Shown here: positions 34,341 through 43,467 of the stretch, piece after piece
Layout: each line of letters starts with the position of its first letter
How positions within the stretch are numbered: the stretch's first letter is position 1
From: Methylopumilus universalis
GTDB lineage: Bacteria; Pseudomonadota; Gammaproteobacteria; Burkholderiales; Methylophilaceae
Length of the DNA: 64,000 nt
Direction: 5' to 3' (one strand)
Assembly: GCF_006363895.1 (NCBI RefSeq)
Contig: NZ_CP040953.1
The notes under the pieces: model-generated
Told to the model about the DNA's origin: nothing
Databases searched by the model: none
The model's input: only the letters and a program-made list of their open reading frames with translations
Position numbers and translations under genes: made by a program

Positions 34341-34346
34341 ATTATA
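34341..34346 (-). promoter_or_regulatory. -10 element of iscX
   Basis: A perfect TATAAT on the minus strand lies about 32 bases before the iscX start codon. The -35 position holds only TATCTT at 17 bases, so the promoter depends mainly on its -10. Confidence 0.5.
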
Positions 34347-34467
34347 ACTTTTAGATTTTATCTAAGATAGAACTTCATTAAGAAAGATAGGTCAGACCCA
34401 TGATAAAATATCGGTTTTCTGAGATAAAAATCTCTAATCATTTTAAATACATAGCGGAAATATAGAC

Positions 34468-35715
34468 ATGTTTAGCAAAGCTCAAAAATTAAGTATGGTG
34501 GACCCGGAAATTGCACTTCAAGTCACTCAGGAAGTAAAACGACAAGAAGACCACATTGAGCTCATTGCTTCTGAAAACTATACAAGCCCTGCCGTGATGG
34601 AAGCTCAAGGTTCTCAGCTTACAAATAAATACGCAGAAGGATATATTGGTAAGCGTTTTTATGGCGGCTGTGAATTTGTAGACAATGTCGAACAAATCGC
34701 GATCGATCGCCTTAAAAAATTATATGGTGCTGAATATGTGAATGTGCAACCTCATTCAGGTAGCCAAGCTAATCAAGCTGTTTACTTTTCAATACTGAAA
34801 CCCGGCGATACGATCATGGGTATGAATTTAGGGCATGGTGGGCATTTAACTCACGGTTCACCTGCAAACTTATCAGGCAAACTTTTTAAAGTCGTACCTT
34901 ATGGCCTCAATGCAAAAGAGGAGATTGATTACGATGAAATGGAAAAGCTTGCGATTGAATCAAAGCCTAAACTCCTTATTGGGGGCGCTTCAGCTTATGC
35001 CTTACGTTTTGATTGGGAGCGCATGTCGCAGATTGCAAAAAAAGTGGGTGCTTATTTTATGGTAGATATGGCGCACTACTCAGGACTTATTGCTGCAGGC
35101 GTTTATCCGAGTCCAGTGCCTTTCGCAGATTTTGTAACATCCACCACGCATAAAACTTTAAGAGGCCCTCGTGGCGGTATTATCTTGGCGAAAGCTGAAT
35201 TTGAAAAAAGCATTAATAGTTTTGTGTTCCCTGGTATTCAGGGTGGACCTTTGATGCATGTGATTGCAGCTAAGGCAGTAGCTTTCCTAGAGGCTTTAAA
35301 ACCAGAATTTAAAGTGTATCAAACACAAGTGATTAAAAATGCACAAACGATGGCTGAGTCATTAAGTAAACGTGGTGTACGTATTATTTCTGGCCGCACT
35401 GAGTCACATGTCTTTTTAGTTGATTTAAGACCTAAAGGTTTAACCGGAAAAGCAGCAGATGTTCTTTTGGGACAAGCACATATCACGGTCAATAAAAATT
35501 CAATTCCTAATGATCCAGAAAGTCCTTTTGTGACTTCAGGGATTCGTATCGGATCTCCTGCAATCACAACGCGTGGTTTCAAAGAAAAAGAAGCTGACAT
35601 GGTCGCGCAAATGATTGCAGACATTCTCGATCATCCTAACGACGAAAAAGTTATTAATGAGACCAAAGCCAAAGTAGTTGCTTTAACGGCTCAATTCCCA
35701 GTCTATGGGTCTTAA
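34468..35715 (+). CDS. glyA: Serine hydroxymethyltransferase
   Basis: GlyA interconverts serine and glycine with transfer of a one-carbon unit to tetrahydrofolate, central to nucleotide and methionine supply. The 415-residue protein has IELIASENYTSPAVMEAQGS at the N-terminus, the SGSQANQAVYF loop, and the PLP lysine in VTSTTHKTLRGPRGG. Length and motifs are standard. It starts a run of plus-strand genes (glyA-nrdR-ribD-tatD) with short gaps. Confidence 0.97.
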   Translation: MFSKAQKLSMVDPEIALQVTQEVKRQEDHIELIASENYTSPAVMEAQGSQLTNKYAEGYIGKRFYGGCEFVDNVEQIAIDRLKKLYGAEYVNVQPHSGSQANQAVYFSILKPGDTIMGMNLGHGGHLTHGSPANLSGKLFKVVPYGLNAKEEIDYDEMEKLAIESKPKLLIGGASAYALRFDWERMSQIAKKVGAYFMVDMAHYSGLIAAGVYPSPVPFADFVTSTTHKTLRGPRGGIILAKAEFEKSINSFVFPGIQGGPLMHVIAAKAVAFLEALKPEFKVYQTQVIKNAQTMAESLSKRGVRIISGRTESHVFLVDLRPKGLTGKAADVLLGQAHITVNKNSIPNDPESPFVTSGIRIGSPAITTRGFKEKEADMVAQMIADILDHPNDEKVINETKAKVVALTAQFPVYGS

Positions 35716-35736
35716 ATATAGATTTTCATATCCCAA

Positions 35737-36183
35737 GTGAGATGCCCATTCTGCGGAACTGATGATACCCAAGTCGTTGACTCAAGAGTAAACGATGAAG
35801 GCAATTCCATTCGTCGTCGACGTCGTTGTTCAGAATGTGATAAACGTTTTACAACTTACGAATCAGTCGAGCTCACACTTCCTCAAGTTGTGAAGCAAAA
35901 CGGTAAACGCGAAGACTTTAGTCGAGATAAACTTCACCAATCATTTAGCCGTGCACTTCATAAACGTCCGGTGCCTGTTGAATATATAGAGCAAGCCATT
36001 GAACGTATCATTCAAAAAGTTTTAGCTTATGGCGAGAAAGAAATCACCGCTAGAGAGCTAGGCGAAAACGTCATGCATGAATTAAAAAAAATGGATAAGG
36101 TGGCTTATATCCGATTCGCATCTGTCTATAGAAGTTTTTCCGATGTCGAAGATTTCCATGATGTTATCCGCGATCTTGATTAA
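35737..36183 (+). CDS. nrdR: Transcriptional repressor NrdR
   Basis: NrdR senses ATP/dATP and represses ribonucleotide reductase genes. The protein is 148 residues and starts at GTG 35737, which gives the expected MRCPFCGTDDT start. The N-terminal zinc ribbon (CPFC and RRRRCSECDKRF) is followed by an ATP-cone domain (VVKQNGKREDFSRDKL). The glyA-nrdR-ribD order is common in proteobacteria and supports the assignment. It ends directly against the ribD start. Confidence 0.97.
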   Translation: MRCPFCGTDDTQVVDSRVNDEGNSIRRRRRCSECDKRFTTYESVELTLPQVVKQNGKREDFSRDKLHQSFSRALHKRPVPVEYIEQAIERIIQKVLAYGEKEITARELGENVMHELKKMDKVAYIRFASVYRSFSDVEDFHDVIRDLD

Positions 36184-37266
36184 ATGAACTCACAATCACC
36201 TCAATTTTTCATGAGTGAAGCTTTGAGGCTTGCAGAAAAAGCTTTATTCACAACATCCCCCAATCCAAGAGTTGGTTGTGTCATTGTTCAAGAAGGTGCA
36301 ATTGTAGGTCGTGGCTTTCACGAAAAAGCTGGTGAGTCTCATGCTGAAGTGATTGCGTTAAAAGAAGCAGGCAGCCAATCTGAAGGCAGTGATGTATATG
36401 TCACATTAGAACCTTGTTCGCATACTGGCAAAACACCACCATGTGTAGATGCATTAATTGAAGCTAAGGTTAAAAAAGTATTCATTGCGATGCAAGATCC
36501 GAATCCCATAGTTTCCGGCCGAGGTATTCAAAAATTAAAAGACGCTCATATTGAAGTTGAGCTGGGAGTGATGGAAGCCCAAGCGCAATTATTAAATATA
36601 GGTTTTATTTCTCGCATGACAAAGCAATTGCCTTATGTAAGAGCGAAGCTTGCAGTATCAATAGATGGCAAGACTGCACTTCATAACGGCAAGAGCCAGT
36701 GGATTTCAGGCGATGCAGCCAGGGCTGATGTTCAATACTGGCGCGCTTCTTCCTGCGCAATTATTACAGGTATTGGTACTGTATTGCATGACAATCCAAA
36801 ACTCTCTGTGAGACTTTATGAACATGCGCGGCAACCTTTACGTGTAGTTGTGGATTCAGAATTAAAAATTCCATTAGAGTCAGACATACTTCTTGAAAAA
36901 CCATTACTTATTGCTTATGCAAATGATAAGCAAAAAAAGTTACCACAATTAAAAGCCTTGGGTATCGAATGCATTCAATTAGACGATAGCGGCAAAGTTG
37001 ATTTAGCATCACTTCTAAAAGAGCTCGCAAAAAGAGAGGTTAATGAAGTATGGATTGAAGCGGGAGAAGGTCTTAATGGCGCATTCCTTAAAGCTAATTT
37101 AATTGATGAGCTTATGATTTATTATGCGCCTGTGATTTTAGGTTCAGAAGCTAAGGGTATGTTTACACTGCCAGCCTTTGAAAATTTAGAAAATAAAATT
37201 ACCACAACACTTTTAGATCATCGCTGGGTTGGTCAAGATCTAAGAATGCGATTTAAACTAAAGTAA
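36184..37266 (+). CDS. ribD: Riboflavin biosynthesis bifunctional deaminase/reductase RibD
   Basis: RibD deaminates and then reduces the GTP-derived pyrimidine in flavin synthesis. The N-terminal deaminase domain (1-145) has the zinc site HAEVIALKEAG and PCSHTGKTPPCVDAL. The C-terminal reductase domain (about 150-360) has VRAKLAVSIDGKTAL and GSEAKGMF-like segments. Its ATG directly follows the nrdR stop, so translation is coupled. The usual ribE/ribBA genes do not follow; tatD does. No FMN riboswitch is visible in the 5' region, which is within the operon. Confidence 0.96.
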   Translation: MNSQSPQFFMSEALRLAEKALFTTSPNPRVGCVIVQEGAIVGRGFHEKAGESHAEVIALKEAGSQSEGSDVYVTLEPCSHTGKTPPCVDALIEAKVKKVFIAMQDPNPIVSGRGIQKLKDAHIEVELGVMEAQAQLLNIGFISRMTKQLPYVRAKLAVSIDGKTALHNGKSQWISGDAARADVQYWRASSCAIITGIGTVLHDNPKLSVRLYEHARQPLRVVVDSELKIPLESDILLEKPLLIAYANDKQKKLPQLKALGIECIQLDDSGKVDLASLLKELAKREVNEVWIEAGEGLNGAFLKANLIDELMIYYAPVILGSEAKGMFTLPAFENLENKITTTLLDHRWVGQDLRMRFKLK

Positions 37267-37275
37267 CCATTCACC

Positions 37276-38073
37276 ATGCTCATCGATAGCCACTGTCATT
37301 TAGATGCATTAGAGTTTAGTGATGAGCAAGATGCAATTATTAAAAACGCGCTTCATCATGGCGTTGAAAAAATTATTATTCCCGCAGTTAACCGAAAAAG
37401 TTTTGATGATGTCATCGAGCTTAGAAAAAAATTTCCCAATTGCTTTTACGCTTTAGGTTTTCATCCTATGTATATTCATGACATGAAGGATGGTGATATG
37501 GACACGCTGAAATCTTATTTAAAAACATACGAACCGGTCGCAGTAGGTGAGATTGGTTTAGATTTCTTTGTGACTAAAGATAATAAGACCATTCAAGAAG
37601 AAATTTTTGTGGCTCAATTAAAATTAGCAAGTGCTTTTGATTTGCCAGTCATTATGCATGTCAGACAAGCGATTGATGATGTGCTTAAAAATTTAAGACG
37701 CTACCCAGTCAAAGGTGGTATCGCTCATGCCTTTAATGGCAGCATGCAACAAGCTGAAGCTTTTATTGAGATGGGATTTAAATTAGGCTTTGGTGGTGCA
37801 ATGACTTATGCCAGGGCGACACATATTCAAGCGCTAGCTAAATCATTACCTATAGAGTCTATTGTGCTAGAGACAGACGCGCCTGATATTCCGCCATCAT
37901 GGCTAGGACATCAAGGAAGAAATACTCCTGGAGAATTACATCAGATCGCAACTTTTTTTGCCGAATTACGAGGTATGAATTTAACTTCCGTGATTGAAAC
38001 GTCACATCAAAATACGCTCGATGCACTCCCCAAAATAGTGCAGTTATGCACATCTGCTGAGAATTTACATTAA
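37276..38073 (+). CDS. tatD: TatD-family metal-dependent hydrolase
   Basis: A 265-residue TIM-barrel hydrolase, probably a 3'-5' exonuclease in DNA/RNA quality control. The metal ligands are in LIDSHCHLDALEF (HxH near the N-terminus), AVGEIGLDFF, HVRQAIDD, and LETDAPDIPP near residue 196. The family has several paralogues (TatD, YcfH, YjjV), and this one is nearest the YjjV/YcfH type, so the symbol is approximate. It ends the glyA-nrdR-ribD-tatD run. Confidence 0.9.
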   Translation: MLIDSHCHLDALEFSDEQDAIIKNALHHGVEKIIIPAVNRKSFDDVIELRKKFPNCFYALGFHPMYIHDMKDGDMDTLKSYLKTYEPVAVGEIGLDFFVTKDNKTIQEEIFVAQLKLASAFDLPVIMHVRQAIDDVLKNLRRYPVKGGIAHAFNGSMQQAEAFIEMGFKLGFGGAMTYARATHIQALAKSLPIESIVLETDAPDIPPSWLGHQGRNTPGELHQIATFFAELRGMNLTSVIETSHQNTLDALPKIVQLCTSAENLH

Positions 38074-38102
38074 GTGTGAACAAAAACTCTAATGGAATTA
38101 GG

Positions 38103-38202
38103 GACATAAATTAAGTCATTGATTTTAAATAACTTTTATTTAGCTTAAAAAATAAGCGATCCAAAAAAACGCTTATAAATTCAAGAGTTATAAATTTATG
38201 TC
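38103..38202. repeat. AT-rich inverted and direct repeats next to DnaA boxes
   Basis: GACATAAATT (38103-38112) is repeated inverted as AATTTATGTC (38193-38202). Between them, TTATAAATT occurs twice (38173-38181 and 38188-38196), and GCTTA/TAAGC can form a small stem. The stretch is very AT-rich and lies directly before two DnaA boxes, resembling a DNA-unwinding element. Confidence 0.45.
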
Positions 38203-38206
38203 ATCT

Positions 38207-38285
38207 TTATCCACAAAGTTATCCACAGATTTTGTGGAGATGTTTTTTTAGTAAAACGGGTTGACAGCGCTCTATTTTATCCACT
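38207..38285. promoter_or_regulatory. DnaA-box cluster
   Basis: Two perfect TTATCCACA boxes (38207-38215 and 38219-38227) stand 12 bases apart in the same direction. A near match (TTATCCACT, 38277-38285) and an opposite-strand near match (TGTGGAGAT, 38233-38241) are close by. The whole 38074-38428 spacer has no gene. The cluster may titrate DnaA, regulate pyrG, or be part of an origin; no dnaA/dnaN genes are in the window. Confidence 0.6.
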
Positions 38286-38365
38286 TAAAGAAAGGCTATT
38301 TTCTTGTTGGTTTAGATAAAAAACGTTGAAATCCCTTTCCCTATTTGAGAAACCTCAAACTTCAA

Positions 38366-38394
38366 TTGTGAGACACATAGCTTTAAAGTAAAAT
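38366..38394 (+). promoter_or_regulatory. Sigma70 promoter of pyrG
   Basis: TTGTGA (38366-38371) and TAAAAT (38389-38394) are 17 bases apart. Transcription would start near 38401, leaving a short leader before the pyrG ATG at 38429. Confidence 0.55.
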
Positions 38395-38428
38395 AGACTC
38401 CCGTCAGCAATTATTTAAAAGCCTTTCC

Positions 38429-40072
38429 ATGACCAAATACGTGTTTGTTACTGGCGGTGTCGTTTCTTCCTTGGGGAAAGGTATCGCAGCCGCTAGTCTC
38501 GGTGCAATCTTAGAGTCACGAGGTATCAAAGTAACGATGCTCAAACTCGACCCTTATATTAACGTCGACCCTGGCACGATGAGTCCATTCCAGCATGGCG
38601 AAGTCTTCGTTACAGATGATGGCGCAGAAACTGATCTTGATCTTGGCCATTACGAGCGGTTTATCTCAGCGCGTATGGGTAAGAAAAATAATTTTACGAC
38701 AGGCCAAATATACGACAGCGTGATTCGCAAAGAGCGACGTGGTGAATATTTAGGCAAGACCGTTCAGGTCATCCCGCATATTACAGATGAAATAAAATTA
38801 CACATTAAAAATGGCGCTAATGGTGCCGATGTGGCTATTGTTGAAGTCGGAGGGACAGTAGGCGACATTGAGTCACTTCCTTTTCTAGAGGCTATTCGAC
38901 AAATTGGATTTGAAGAGGGTCGTGAAAATGCATGTTACATCCATCTGACTCTTCTTCCTTTCATTTCAACAGCAGGTGAATTAAAAACAAAGCCAACTCA
39001 ACATTCTGTTAAAGAGTTAAGAGAGATTGGTATTCAACCAGATATTTTAATTTGTAGAGCTGATCGCGCTATTCCTGATGAGGAAAGAAAAAAAATAGCG
39101 TTATTTACAAATGTTGCACCTGAAGCAGTCATCTCAGCAGTTGATTCAGATTCCATTTATAAAATACCAAGTTTATTGCATCAGCAAATGATTGATGAAA
39201 TCGTTTGTCACAAATTAAATATTCTGGCAAAACCAGCAGACCTATCTAGCTGGGAAAAAATTACCGATGCACTTAAACACACCAAACATAATATTGATAT
39301 CGCATTCGTGGGTAAATATGTAGACCTCACTGAGTCTTACAAGTCTCTCACAGAAGCATTAATACACGCTGGTATCCATACATCATCAAAAATTAAAATT
39401 CATTATCTTGATTCAGAAGAAATTGAAAAAAGTGGTACCAAGCCATTAGCAAATATGGATGCTATTTTAGTGCCTGGTGGTTTTGGTAAGCGAGGTACTG
39501 AAGGCAAAATTAAAGCAATTCAATTCGCACGAGAAAATAAGATTCCATATTTAGGTATTTGTTTAGGCATGCAACTCGCTGTGGTTGAGTTTGCAAGACA
39601 TAAAGCCATGCTTAAAAATGCAAACAGCTCTGAATTTGATCAGGATGCTGAACATCAAGTTATTGGATTAATTACGGAATGGAAATCATCTGAAGGTGCG
39701 ATTGAAAAAAGAGATGATTCTTCAGACTTAGGCGGCACCATGAGACTAGGCGCACAGAAGTGTCCAATTGAATCTGGAACTTTAGCACATAAGATTTATG
39801 GAGCTGAAGTAAACGAACGTCATCGTCATCGTTACGAAGTAAATAATCATTATGTAGATCAATTGATTAAAGCAGGACTAATAATTTCTGCCAGAACGCC
39901 TTTTGAACAGCTCTGTGAAATTATAGAATTACCGCAAGATCAGCATCCTTGGTTTATTGGCTGTCAGTTCCATCCAGAGTTTACTTCTAATCCAAGAACA
40001 GGTCATCCATTATTCAAAGCGTACATTCAAGCAGCGCTTAAATATAAACAATCTAAAGGAAGTGCATCATGA
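38429..40072 (+). CDS. pyrG: CTP synthase
   Basis: PyrG aminates UTP to CTP with glutamine as donor. The synthetase domain opens with FVTGGVVSSLGKGIAAASLG (P-loop) and has the MSPFQHGEVFVTDDGAETDL segment. The C-terminal class I amidotransferase domain has its nucleophile Cys378 in LGICLGMQ and the His/Glu pair in CQFHPEF. At 547 residues it is standard. It overlaps kdsA by four bases, beginning the pyrG-kdsA-eno-ftsB cluster common in beta- and gammaproteobacteria. Confidence 0.98.
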   Translation: MTKYVFVTGGVVSSLGKGIAAASLGAILESRGIKVTMLKLDPYINVDPGTMSPFQHGEVFVTDDGAETDLDLGHYERFISARMGKKNNFTTGQIYDSVIRKERRGEYLGKTVQVIPHITDEIKLHIKNGANGADVAIVEVGGTVGDIESLPFLEAIRQIGFEEGRENACYIHLTLLPFISTAGELKTKPTQHSVKELREIGIQPDILICRADRAIPDEERKKIALFTNVAPEAVISAVDSDSIYKIPSLLHQQMIDEIVCHKLNILAKPADLSSWEKITDALKHTKHNIDIAFVGKYVDLTESYKSLTEALIHAGIHTSSKIKIHYLDSEEIEKSGTKPLANMDAILVPGGFGKRGTEGKIKAIQFARENKIPYLGICLGMQLAVVEFARHKAMLKNANSSEFDQDAEHQVIGLITEWKSSEGAIEKRDDSSDLGGTMRLGAQKCPIESGTLAHKIYGAEVNERHRHRYEVNNHYVDQLIKAGLIISARTPFEQLCEIIELPQDQHPWFIGCQFHPEFTSNPRTGHPLFKAYIQAALKYKQSKGSAS

Positions 40073-40905
40073 AACTATGCAACTTTGATGTTGGATTAAA
40101 TCACCCACTTTTCTTAATTGCAGGTCCATGTGTTATAGAGTCTGAAGCAATGACTTTAGATGTAGCAGGGCAATTAAAAGAAATTACTACAGCGCTCAAT
40201 ATTCCATTTATTTTTAAATCCTCTTTTGATAAAGCTAATCGAAGTTCTAATAAAACCTTTAGAGGTTTTGGTATTGATGAAGGATTAAGAATTTTATCTG
40301 AAGTAAAAAAACAAATTGGTGTGCCCGTTTTAACAGATGTGCATGATCAATTTCAAGTTGAGCAAGTTGCAAGCGTTGTGGATGTTCTACAAACACCCGC
40401 CTTTTTATGCCGACAAACGGATTTTATTAATGCTGTTGCAACTTCAGGTAAGCCTGTAAATATAAAGAAAGGCCAATTTTTAGCCCCTGGCGATATGAAA
40501 CAAGTGGTTACCAAAGCCAAAGAAGCTAATGGCGGCCTAGATAATATTATGGTGTGTGAGCGAGGCGCATCTTTTGGTTACAACACACTTGTCTCAGATA
40601 TGAGAAGTTTATCTATTATGCGAGAAACAAATTGCCCAGTCGTTTTTGATGCAACACATTCAGTGCAGCAACCTGGAGGGCAAGGGGATAAAAGCGGGGG
40701 GCAAAGTGAATTTGTGCCTGTCTTGGCAAGAGCTGCTGTGGCGAGTGGTATCGCAGGTATTTTTATGGAAACACATCCAAATCCAAAAGAAGCATTATCT
40801 GATGGCCCCAATGCGTGGCCACTTAAAAAAATGAAAGCGCTACTTGAAGTGTTAGCTGAGATTGATAGGTCAGTTAAAAAAGCAGGCTTCATTGAAATGT
40901 CTTAA
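40069..40905 (+). CDS. kdsA: 3-deoxy-D-manno-octulosonate 8-phosphate synthase
   Basis: KdsA condenses phosphoenolpyruvate with arabinose 5-phosphate for the Kdo of lipopolysaccharide, confirming a Gram-negative envelope. The 278-residue protein has FLIAGPCVIESEAM, FKSSFDKANRSS, PVLTDVHDQFQ and VFDATHSVQQPGGQGDKSGG, all standard landmarks. It overlaps the pyrG end (ATGA) and is followed 28 bases later by eno. Confidence 0.98.
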   Translation: MKLCNFDVGLNHPLFLIAGPCVIESEAMTLDVAGQLKEITTALNIPFIFKSSFDKANRSSNKTFRGFGIDEGLRILSEVKKQIGVPVLTDVHDQFQVEQVASVVDVLQTPAFLCRQTDFINAVATSGKPVNIKKGQFLAPGDMKQVVTKAKEANGGLDNIMVCERGASFGYNTLVSDMRSLSIMRETNCPVVFDATHSVQQPGGQGDKSGGQSEFVPVLARAAVASGIAGIFMETHPNPKEALSDGPNAWPLKKMKALLEVLAEIDRSVKKAGFIEMS

Positions 40906-40933
40906 ATAATTAACTGCACATGAAGGAATAAGA

Positions 40934-42220
40934 ATGAGTTTTGTGAAACAAATCGTTGCTCGAGAAATTATTGATTCGAGAGGTAACCCAACTATTGAAG
41001 CTGATGTTTTTTTAGATTCTGGCGTGATGGGAAGAGCGATGGTTCCGTCAGGTGCCTCCACAGGAAGCAAAGAAGCGATTGAGCTTCGAGACGGTGATGC
41101 GAAACGTTATTTTGGCAAAGGTGTTTTAAATGCAGTAAGGCATGTCAATACAGAAATTGCGAAAGCTGTAATAGGTCTTGATGTGGATGATCAAACATTG
41201 ATTGATCAAACCATGATTGAACTAGATGGAACTGATAACAAAGGCCGATTAGGTGCCAACGCCATTCTTGCGGTTTCAATGGCATCTGCTGTAGCCGCGG
41301 CCAAAAATTCTAATGTACCTCTTTACCGTTATCTTGGTGGCTCAAGCGCCATGCAATTACCTACACCTATGATGAATGTGATTAATGGTGGTGCACATGC
41401 AGACAACAATGTCGATATGCAAGAGTTTATGATTATTCCAGCTGGAAGACCCACATTTAGAGAAGCAATGCGCTGTGGTGCAGAAGTTTTTCAATCACTT
41501 AAAAAAACATTAAGTAAAAAAGGATTTTCAACTACCGTGGGTGATGAAGGTGGTTTCGCACCGAATCTTCCATCTAATGAGTCTGCTATCCAGATGATTA
41601 TGGAAGCAATATCTCAAGCGGGATATGAGCCAGGTCGTGATGTCTATCTTGGACTTGATTGTGCAAGTACTGAATTTTATAAAGATGGTAAATATCATCT
41701 TGCTTCTGAAAACTTATCTTTATCAGGCGAGCAATTTACTGACTATCTAGCTACATGGTGCGACAAATATCCAATCATCAGCATTGAAGATGGTATGAGT
41801 GAGTTTGATTGGGATGGATGGCATGTATTGACACAAAGACTAGGCAAACATATTCAGCTTGTAGGTGACGATCTTTTTGTAACCAATCCAAAAATTTTAG
41901 ATGAAGGTATTAAGCGTAAAGTAGCCAACTCTGTTTTAATTAAAGTAAATCAAATTGGCACGCTCACTGAAACATTCGAGACTATTGCGATGGCAAAAAA
42001 AGCAGGTTATACCGCAGTCATTTCTCATCGTTCTGGTGAAACTGAAGATACAACCATTGCTGATTTAGCGGTTGCTACGAATGCATTGCAAATTAAGACG
42101 GGCTCACTTTCAAGATCTGAACGTATTGCAAAATACAATCAATTGCTTCGCATTGAAGAGGAGCTTGGAAGCGCTACATCTTACGCAGGCCTTGCTTGTT
42201 TTTATCAATTGAGTAAATAA
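40934..42220 (+). CDS. eno: Enolase
   Basis: Enolase converts 2-phosphoglycerate to phosphoenolpyruvate. The 428-residue protein has REIIDSRGNPTIEADV, the catalytic loop SGASTGSKEAIELRDGD-like region (here PSGASTGSKEAIELRD), VGDEGGFAPN, SIEDGMSEFDWDGW with a metal acid, and the ISHRSGETEDTTIADLAV signature near residue 360. It is tightly packed between kdsA and ftsB. Confidence 0.98.
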   Translation: MSFVKQIVAREIIDSRGNPTIEADVFLDSGVMGRAMVPSGASTGSKEAIELRDGDAKRYFGKGVLNAVRHVNTEIAKAVIGLDVDDQTLIDQTMIELDGTDNKGRLGANAILAVSMASAVAAAKNSNVPLYRYLGGSSAMQLPTPMMNVINGGAHADNNVDMQEFMIIPAGRPTFREAMRCGAEVFQSLKKTLSKKGFSTTVGDEGGFAPNLPSNESAIQMIMEAISQAGYEPGRDVYLGLDCASTEFYKDGKYHLASENLSLSGEQFTDYLATWCDKYPIISIEDGMSEFDWDGWHVLTQRLGKHIQLVGDDLFVTNPKILDEGIKRKVANSVLIKVNQIGTLTETFETIAMAKKAGYTAVISHRSGETEDTTIADLAVATNALQIKTGSLSRSERIAKYNQLLRIEEELGSATSYAGLACFYQLSK

Positions 42221-42226
42221 TTTGAT

Positions 42227-42550
42227 ATGAAATCTTTAACCATTATTTTTGTTGTGTTAGTAGCCTTAATGCAATATCCATTATGGTTTGGCAAAGGTAG
42301 TTGGTTTCGCGTTTGGAGTTTAAATCAGCAAATCGAAATTCAAAAGAATACAAATACTGATAATCAGATAAGAAACAATGTGCTTAATGCTGAAGTAAGT
42401 GATCTAAAGCAAGGTTTTTCAGCTATTGAAGAAAGAGCTCGCAATGAACTCGGTATGATTAAGCAAGATGAAATATTTTTCCAAGTCACAAATCACGAAA
42501 AAGATAAAAAAGACACTGAAGTTCCAAGCAATACAAAAGCTAAAAACTAA
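42227..42550 (+). CDS. ftsB: Cell division protein FtsB
   Basis: FtsB bridges FtsL and FtsQ in the divisome. The 107-residue protein has one N-terminal membrane helix (LTIIFVVLVALMQYPLWFG), a heptad-like coiled coil (VWSLNQQIEIQKNTNTDN to AEVSDLKQG), and the family's ERARNELGMIKQDEIFFQV motif. It follows eno after six bases, which is the usual order. Its 3' end overlaps the end of convergent ygfZ by four bases. Confidence 0.95.
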   Translation: MKSLTIIFVVLVALMQYPLWFGKGSWFRVWSLNQQIEIQKNTNTDNQIRNNVLNAEVSDLKQGFSAIEERARNELGMIKQDEIFFQVTNHEKDKKDTEVPSNTKAKN

Positions 42551-43467
42551 TCAAATATTTTTTTATCTTCAGACATAATTTCTATTACATGGTTTTTGAT
42601 ATAGAGCGCTTCATGCGCTTGATCTACTCTTAATTCAATCAGCATGTTAGTTCTAAGTTCATTTTCTTTCGCTGACCTTACTAGCTGACCTATGGCTTCT
42701 TTTTTTTCATTGATGATTTGCTCACCAGGCGTCAGGTCATCTTCTGATTCGATAAAGGCTCGGAACATTCGTCTTTTAACTTTACCTAAATAGTGAGTTC
42801 TCGCAACGATTTCTTGCCCTGTGTAACAACCCTTTTTAAAATTAATACCATCAATAAGATCCATATTTATAGACTGCGGGATGAAAGCTTCTTGCGTGGT
42901 TGGGTAAATATTAGGAATGCCATCAAAGATATTTAAATTGTCCCAAGATTCAATGCTCATAGACGTATATTCAGCTAAGTTGAGTTTCATAAATGTATTG
43001 ACTTTGGTAGTGTCACCCATTAACTGATAACGTTCAGTATTTTTTCCTACACGCATAATCATGACGTCATGCGATCTCACAATATCTAAATAATTTTCCG
43101 GAAGTTTAATACCTTGATTAAGGAGAGCTTTAGATCCTACAAAACCTACGCATGTAAATTGATTGTCTAGTAAATTCAAAGAAACTTTTGAGCGCAGAAC
43201 GTACATTTTAAGTCGACGCAGAATAGGTTCTGCAATCGAGCTATCTATCTGTATATGAATTGAGTCATGCTCCTCGAAACATAACATAAAGGCCAAGACT
43301 CTTCCTTTAGGATTGCAAAAGCCAGCAAACAAAGCTTTATCATGTGAGATGAGTTTGATGTCTTGTGTGAGCTGACCTTGAAGGAATGGGACCCGATCGT
43401 CACCCTCAACTTTAATCATTGAAGAGGTGTTAAGAAGAATGAATTTATTTTCTAAATTTAATGACAT
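42547..43467 (-). CDS. ygfZ: tRNA-modifying/Fe-S protein YgfZ, folate-binding
   Basis: YgfZ is a folate-binding protein of the GcvT fold, needed for full activity of some iron-sulfur enzymes. The hallmark KGCYTGQEIVARTHYLGKVK lies near residue 215 with its reactive Cys. The N-terminal MIKVEGDDRVPFLQGQLTQD region is also typical. It is 306 residues. Its start lies 23 bases inside the end of mxaL, so it is probably translated from the same message as the mxa operon. Confidence 0.93.
   Translation of the reverse strand: MSLNLENKFILLNTSSMIKVEGDDRVPFLQGQLTQDIKLISHDKALFAGFCNPKGRVLAFMLCFEEHDSIHIQIDSSIAEPILRRLKMYVLRSKVSLNLLDNQFTCVGFVGSKALLNQGIKLPENYLDIVRSHDVMIMRVGKNTERYQLMGDTTKVNTFMKLNLAEYTSMSIESWDNLNIFDGIPNIYPTTQEAFIPQSINMDLIDGINFKKGCYTGQEIVARTHYLGKVKRRMFRAFIESEDDLTPGEQIINEKKEAIGQLVRSAKENELRTNMLIELRVDQAHEALYIKNHVIEIMSEDKKIFD

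Noticed and set aside
36100..36183. FMN riboswitch upstream of ribD
   Set aside because: ribD begins directly at the nrdR stop within coding sequence; no room for the element.
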